Origin: Novosphingobium sediminis
GTDB lineage: Bacteria > Pseudomonadota > Alphaproteobacteria > Sphingomonadales > Sphingomonadaceae
DNA length: 64,000 nucleotides
Assembly: GCF_007991615.1 (NCBI RefSeq)
Contig: NZ_BJYR01000016.1
Coordinates: forward strand, 62,001 to 126,000
Direction of reading: 5' to 3'
Made by a program: the position numbers and the translations under genes. Numbering within the stretch: position 1 is the stretch's first letter; each line of letters begins with the position of its first letter. Under the pieces are notes generated by a model. The model was given only the letters and a program-made list of their open reading frames with translations, did no database searches and was not told where the DNA came from. This document shows positions 61,880 through 64,000 of the stretch, in pieces.

Positions 61880-61934
61880 TTGCATTTTGGGAGAGCGTTC
61901 TTTGCATAATGCAACGAACTTTGCATTATGCAAA
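61880..61934. promoter_or_regulatory. Tandem TTGCAT-N-ATGCAA palindromes upstream of the H-NOX operon
   Basis: Two perfect palindromes, TTGCATAATGCAA (61902-61914) and TTTGCATTATGCAAA (61920-61934), have centres 19 bp apart. A degraded copy, TTGCATTTTGGGA (from 61880), matches 10 of 13 positions. They lie 118-172 bp upstream of the H-NOX start, and the second abuts the polymerase gene stop. Spacing near two helical turns suggests cooperative binding of a dimeric regulator. Confidence 0.65.
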
Positions 61935-63236
61935 TCATTGCAGGGCTTCGCCGGCCTCGCCGGACGCACCTTTGCTGCGCTGAAGCCGCAGCGCGATGCC
62001 CAGTGCGAGCAGCGCCGGCCATGAGATATAGACCAGCACCTCGAGGTTTTCGCCGAAACTGTAGAGCCAGTAGGTGAGGATCATCGATAGCGCGAGCCGC
62101 CCGTGGCGACCCCCGGCCGCAGCCGCAACGCAGCCGACGAGCGAGAGGACCATGGGTATGCCGAGCGCGATCACGCCCAGCAGCCCCTTTACGTAAAGCA
62201 GGCCGTACCAGCTGTGGTGGCTCCCGATCGGCATGTATTCGACCAGATGGGGGCCGCGTTCGACGATCCCGTGGCCGAACCAGTACGCTTCGTGCTGCCA
62301 CCGCTCGACCGCGATCCGGCCGAGCGTGGCGCGGACGCGAGAGGATGATGCGCGCGCACCGTTGAAGCTGCTCGAAGCCTGTTCGCTGAGCGCCGCAAGC
62401 TGCGGCAGCAGCCAACCGGCCACCAGCGTGAGTGGCGCCAGCGTAAACCAGGTGTGCGCTTTTGCGAGCCTTCCCGCGATTGCGGCGAGGGGAATGACGA
62501 TCGCCAGCGCGACCAGCGCCATGCGTGATTGCGAAAGCAGCGCCATCAGCACGCTCGCGGTATAACCGGTCCAGCGCCACGGTGCTGACCGTTCTTCGCG
62601 CGCGATGAGGAAGTGGATCATCGCGACCATCCCCGCCGCCGGAGACCAAGGCGCGAAGAACTGCCAGCGCGGCGTGCCGATTTCAGGATCGATAGTGTAA
62701 AGCACCACGGCGAAGAATTCGTCGCTGGCACCGCCGAGGACCTTCAGGGGCGAGACCCACAGGATTGACGGGAGGTGGATGAAGGGCGCGGCCAGGAGCA
62801 GCGGCATCAGGATCATAGTCTGGAGGCTCAAACGGCAGACCGCGCGCGCCAGAGCGCTCAGCCGGATCGGCAAGACATAGCCCGCGAACGGGAAGAGCCC
62901 GAGCAAGGCCCAACCCTTTGCCCAGCCGGCGGCCGACTTGACCGTCTGCGCGCTGCCAAGGCTGAATTCGGCATGTGCGACAAGCAGGATCACCAGCATC
63001 GCGGCCATGCCCAGCAGCCAGGCCCAGATCTGGATCGGCAGAGGAGCAGGGCGCTCGGCCTCGGGCAGGACAGGCGCCAGATAGCAGGCGCGCGCCGCCA
63101 TGATGGCCAGCGCCCAGCCCAGCAGCGGGCCAGCCAGGTAGAGCCCGCCGACCAGCCAGAGCCAATAGCTCCCGCCAATCGTGAAGGCGATCAGGCGCTC
63201 TGCAGCATTCGGCGCAGGATCGGTTGGCGCAGCCAT
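61935..63236 (-). CDS. O-antigen polymerase/ligase-like membrane protein (Wzy-like)
   Basis: 433-residue protein with about 10-12 TM segments and one large periplasmic loop (about residues 295-350, LSEQASSSFNGARASSSRV) as in Wzy/WaaL-type proteins. SRMALVALAIVIPLAAI and the segment GHGIVERGPHLVEYMPIGSHHSW carry the conserved G-x-G and H residues typical of the family. Probably polymerises exopolysaccharide repeats. The ATG at 63236 overlaps the upstream Wzz-like gene by 46 bases; the long N-terminal extension to 63479 is antisense to homologous sequence and rejected. Confidence 0.83.
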   Translation of the reverse strand: MAAPTDPAPNAAERLIAFTIGGSYWLWLVGGLYLAGPLLGWALAIMAARACYLAPVLPEAERPAPLPIQIWAWLLGMAAMLVILLVAHAEFSLGSAQTVKSAAGWAKGWALLGLFPFAGYVLPIRLSALARAVCRLSLQTMILMPLLLAAPFIHLPSILWVSPLKVLGGASDEFFAVVLYTIDPEIGTPRWQFFAPWSPAAGMVAMIHFLIAREERSAPWRWTGYTASVLMALLSQSRMALVALAIVIPLAAIAGRLAKAHTWFTLAPLTLVAGWLLPQLAALSEQASSSFNGARASSSRVRATLGRIAVERWQHEAYWFGHGIVERGPHLVEYMPIGSHHSWYGLLYVKGLLGVIALGIPMVLSLVGCVAAAAGGRHGRLALSMILTYWLYSFGENLEVLVYISWPALLALGIALRLQRSKGASGEAGEALQ

Positions 63237-64000
63237 AGGAGTCCAAAGGCAAGGAGGGTCATGAAGGTCGCCGCGAGCGCGCCGGCCAGAGCGATGATCA
63301 CCGAAGGGCTCGAAGGCGCCTTGGGCAGCGAAGGCGCGGCCAGCACCTGCACCAGCGGGTAGGACGCGAAGGGGTCCTGCTTGTTGGTATCGAGCCGGGC
63401 CAGCGCGGACGAGAAGACGGCCTCGGTCACGCGCTGGTCGCGCTGGAGATCGGCCAGTTGCTGGGCCTGCAGGATCCACTGCGGGGCATCGGCACGGGCA
63501 CGCGCCAGATCGCCATGCAGTTCGGCAAGCGCACTGCGGGTACCCGCCGCCTGCGCATCGCTGGCACTCATGGCCTGCATGAGGTTCGAGCGGCCATCGC
63601 CCACCTGCAGATCGGTCTGGCGCAGAAGTGCCTGTTCGGAAAGGCCGGTCAGCTCCTGCCCTCGGCGCACGAGCGCCAAGCGCAGCTGCGCACTTTCCGC
63701 ATCGGCCTGAGCCCGGGCGCTGTGCTGGGGCCCAAGCGTGCCGGCCTTGAGCTGGGCATCCGCTGAAGCAGCGGCATAACGCTGCGCGAGTTCGGCAAAG
63801 ACCGGATCACCCTTCAGGCGCATGATCACGTTGGCACCGCCCGGGTTGGCGCCGAGCGTGCCCGACAGGCGCGACGCCGTGCCGCCCTGAATGCGCATCT
63901 GCACGCGCAGATCGCGTTCCTTGTCGCGCAGCGTATCGACCGACGCGATCCGGCTGTTGAATTGCTCCAACGTGGCAAGACCGTGACTTGCCTGGAATTC
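63191..64000 (-). CDS. Wzz/GumC-like chain-length or export protein (5' end outside window)
   Basis: C-terminal 269 residues of a protein that continues past the window edge. The frame is open to base 64000, so the TTG at 63970 is not its start. It has a long Ala/Gln/Arg-rich coiled coil, then FASYPLVQVLAAPSLPKAPSSPS, the Pro-rich segment that precedes the last TM helix (IIALAGALAATFMTLLAFGLLW) in Wzz/GumC proteins. Controls polymer length and export together with the Wzy-like protein, with which it overlaps by 46 bases. No Walker motifs are visible in this part, so any BY-kinase would be separate. Confidence 0.82.
   Translation of the reverse strand, partial: EFQASHGLATLEQFNSRIASVDTLRDKERDLRVQMRIQGGTASRLSGTLGANPGGANVIMRLKGDPVFAELAQRYAAASADAQLKAGTLGPQHSARAQADAESAQLRLALVRRGQELTGLSEQALLRQTDLQVGDGRSNLMQAMSASDAQAAGTRSALAELHGDLARARADAPQWILQAQQLADLQRDQRVTEAVFSSALARLDTNKQDPFASYPLVQVLAAPSLPKAPSSPSVIIALAGALAATFMTLLAFGLLWLRQPILRRMLQSA

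Noticed and set aside
1-64000. CRISPR arrays, tRNA or rRNA genes, insertion sequences, integrases
   Set aside because: Looked for on both strands; no repeat-spacer pattern, cloverleaf, rRNA-like segment or transposase seen.

Overview
The window is a high-GC, gene-dense bacterial chromosome segment. Gene content points to an alphaproteobacterium, most likely of the order Sphingomonadales: a TonB-type outer-membrane receptor, the aroQ-accB-accC and rsmI-yraN-gshB groupings, a GTA-type holin, a PuuD-type urate oxidase and Wzx/Wzy-type exopolysaccharide genes. This is inference from gene order and families; there is no rRNA marker here. I see no tRNA, rRNA, CRISPR array, insertion sequence or integrase.

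Layout. (1) 1-12.4 kb, mostly core genes: the end of a TonB-C-like protein, a chemoreceptor, parE, an LpoA-like lipoprotein, rsmI, yraN, a His-rich secreted protein, gshB, an AT-rich lipoprotein gene that looks acquired, accC, accB, aroQ, a small lipoprotein and an orphan holin. (2) 12.6-18.95 kb, a plus-strand set: DUF1592 cytochrome-like protein, DUF1552 Tat protein, ankyrin protein, cytochrome c' and cytochrome b561, followed by intergenic inverted repeats. (3) 19.2-51.3 kb, a very large purine locus. A LysR regulator and a phosphoribosyltransferase face a plus-strand run of about 23 genes with frequent ATGA/GTGA overlaps. The run encodes a TonB receptor, secreted adenosine deaminase, nucleoside permease, phosphorylase-like protein and nucleoside hydrolase, two nucleobase permeases, deaminases for adenine, guanine and an oxoguanine-type substrate, xanthine dehydrogenase with XdhC, PuuD urate oxidase, UraH, UraD, PuuE allantoinase, allantoate amidohydrolase, ureidoglycine-glyoxylate aminotransferase, and an HpxW/HpxY/HpxZ-like set expected to finish oxalurate via oxamate. 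(4) 51.1-64 kb, a Wzx/Wzy exopolysaccharide locus: three glycosyltransferases, a flippase, an ATP-grasp protein, a WecG-sugar transferase fusion, a Wzy-like polymerase and a Wzz/GumC-like protein cut by the window edge. Inside it sits a nitric-oxide-type phosphorelay (H-NOX, hybrid histidine kinase, Hpt).

How it works together. The purine locus reads as an outside-in system. A dedicated receptor brings nucleosides or nucleic-acid breakdown products into the periplasm, secreted enzymes deaminate and split them, NCS2-type permeases import the bases, and the cytosolic enzymes take them through xanthine, urate, allantoin and allantoate to oxalurate and oxamate.

Two points stand out. A bile-acid-symporter-like membrane protein carries a C-terminal AtzG/HpxX-like (DUF4089-like) tail directly before its predicted amidase partner. 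A 24-bp element (GCAACA-N10-TTCATTGC) occurs both in the LysR/deaminase divergent promoter and just upstream of that fusion gene. In the exopolysaccharide locus, the embedded H-NOX phosphorelay and its tandem TTGCAT-N-ATGCAA palindromes suggest NO-dependent control of matrix production.
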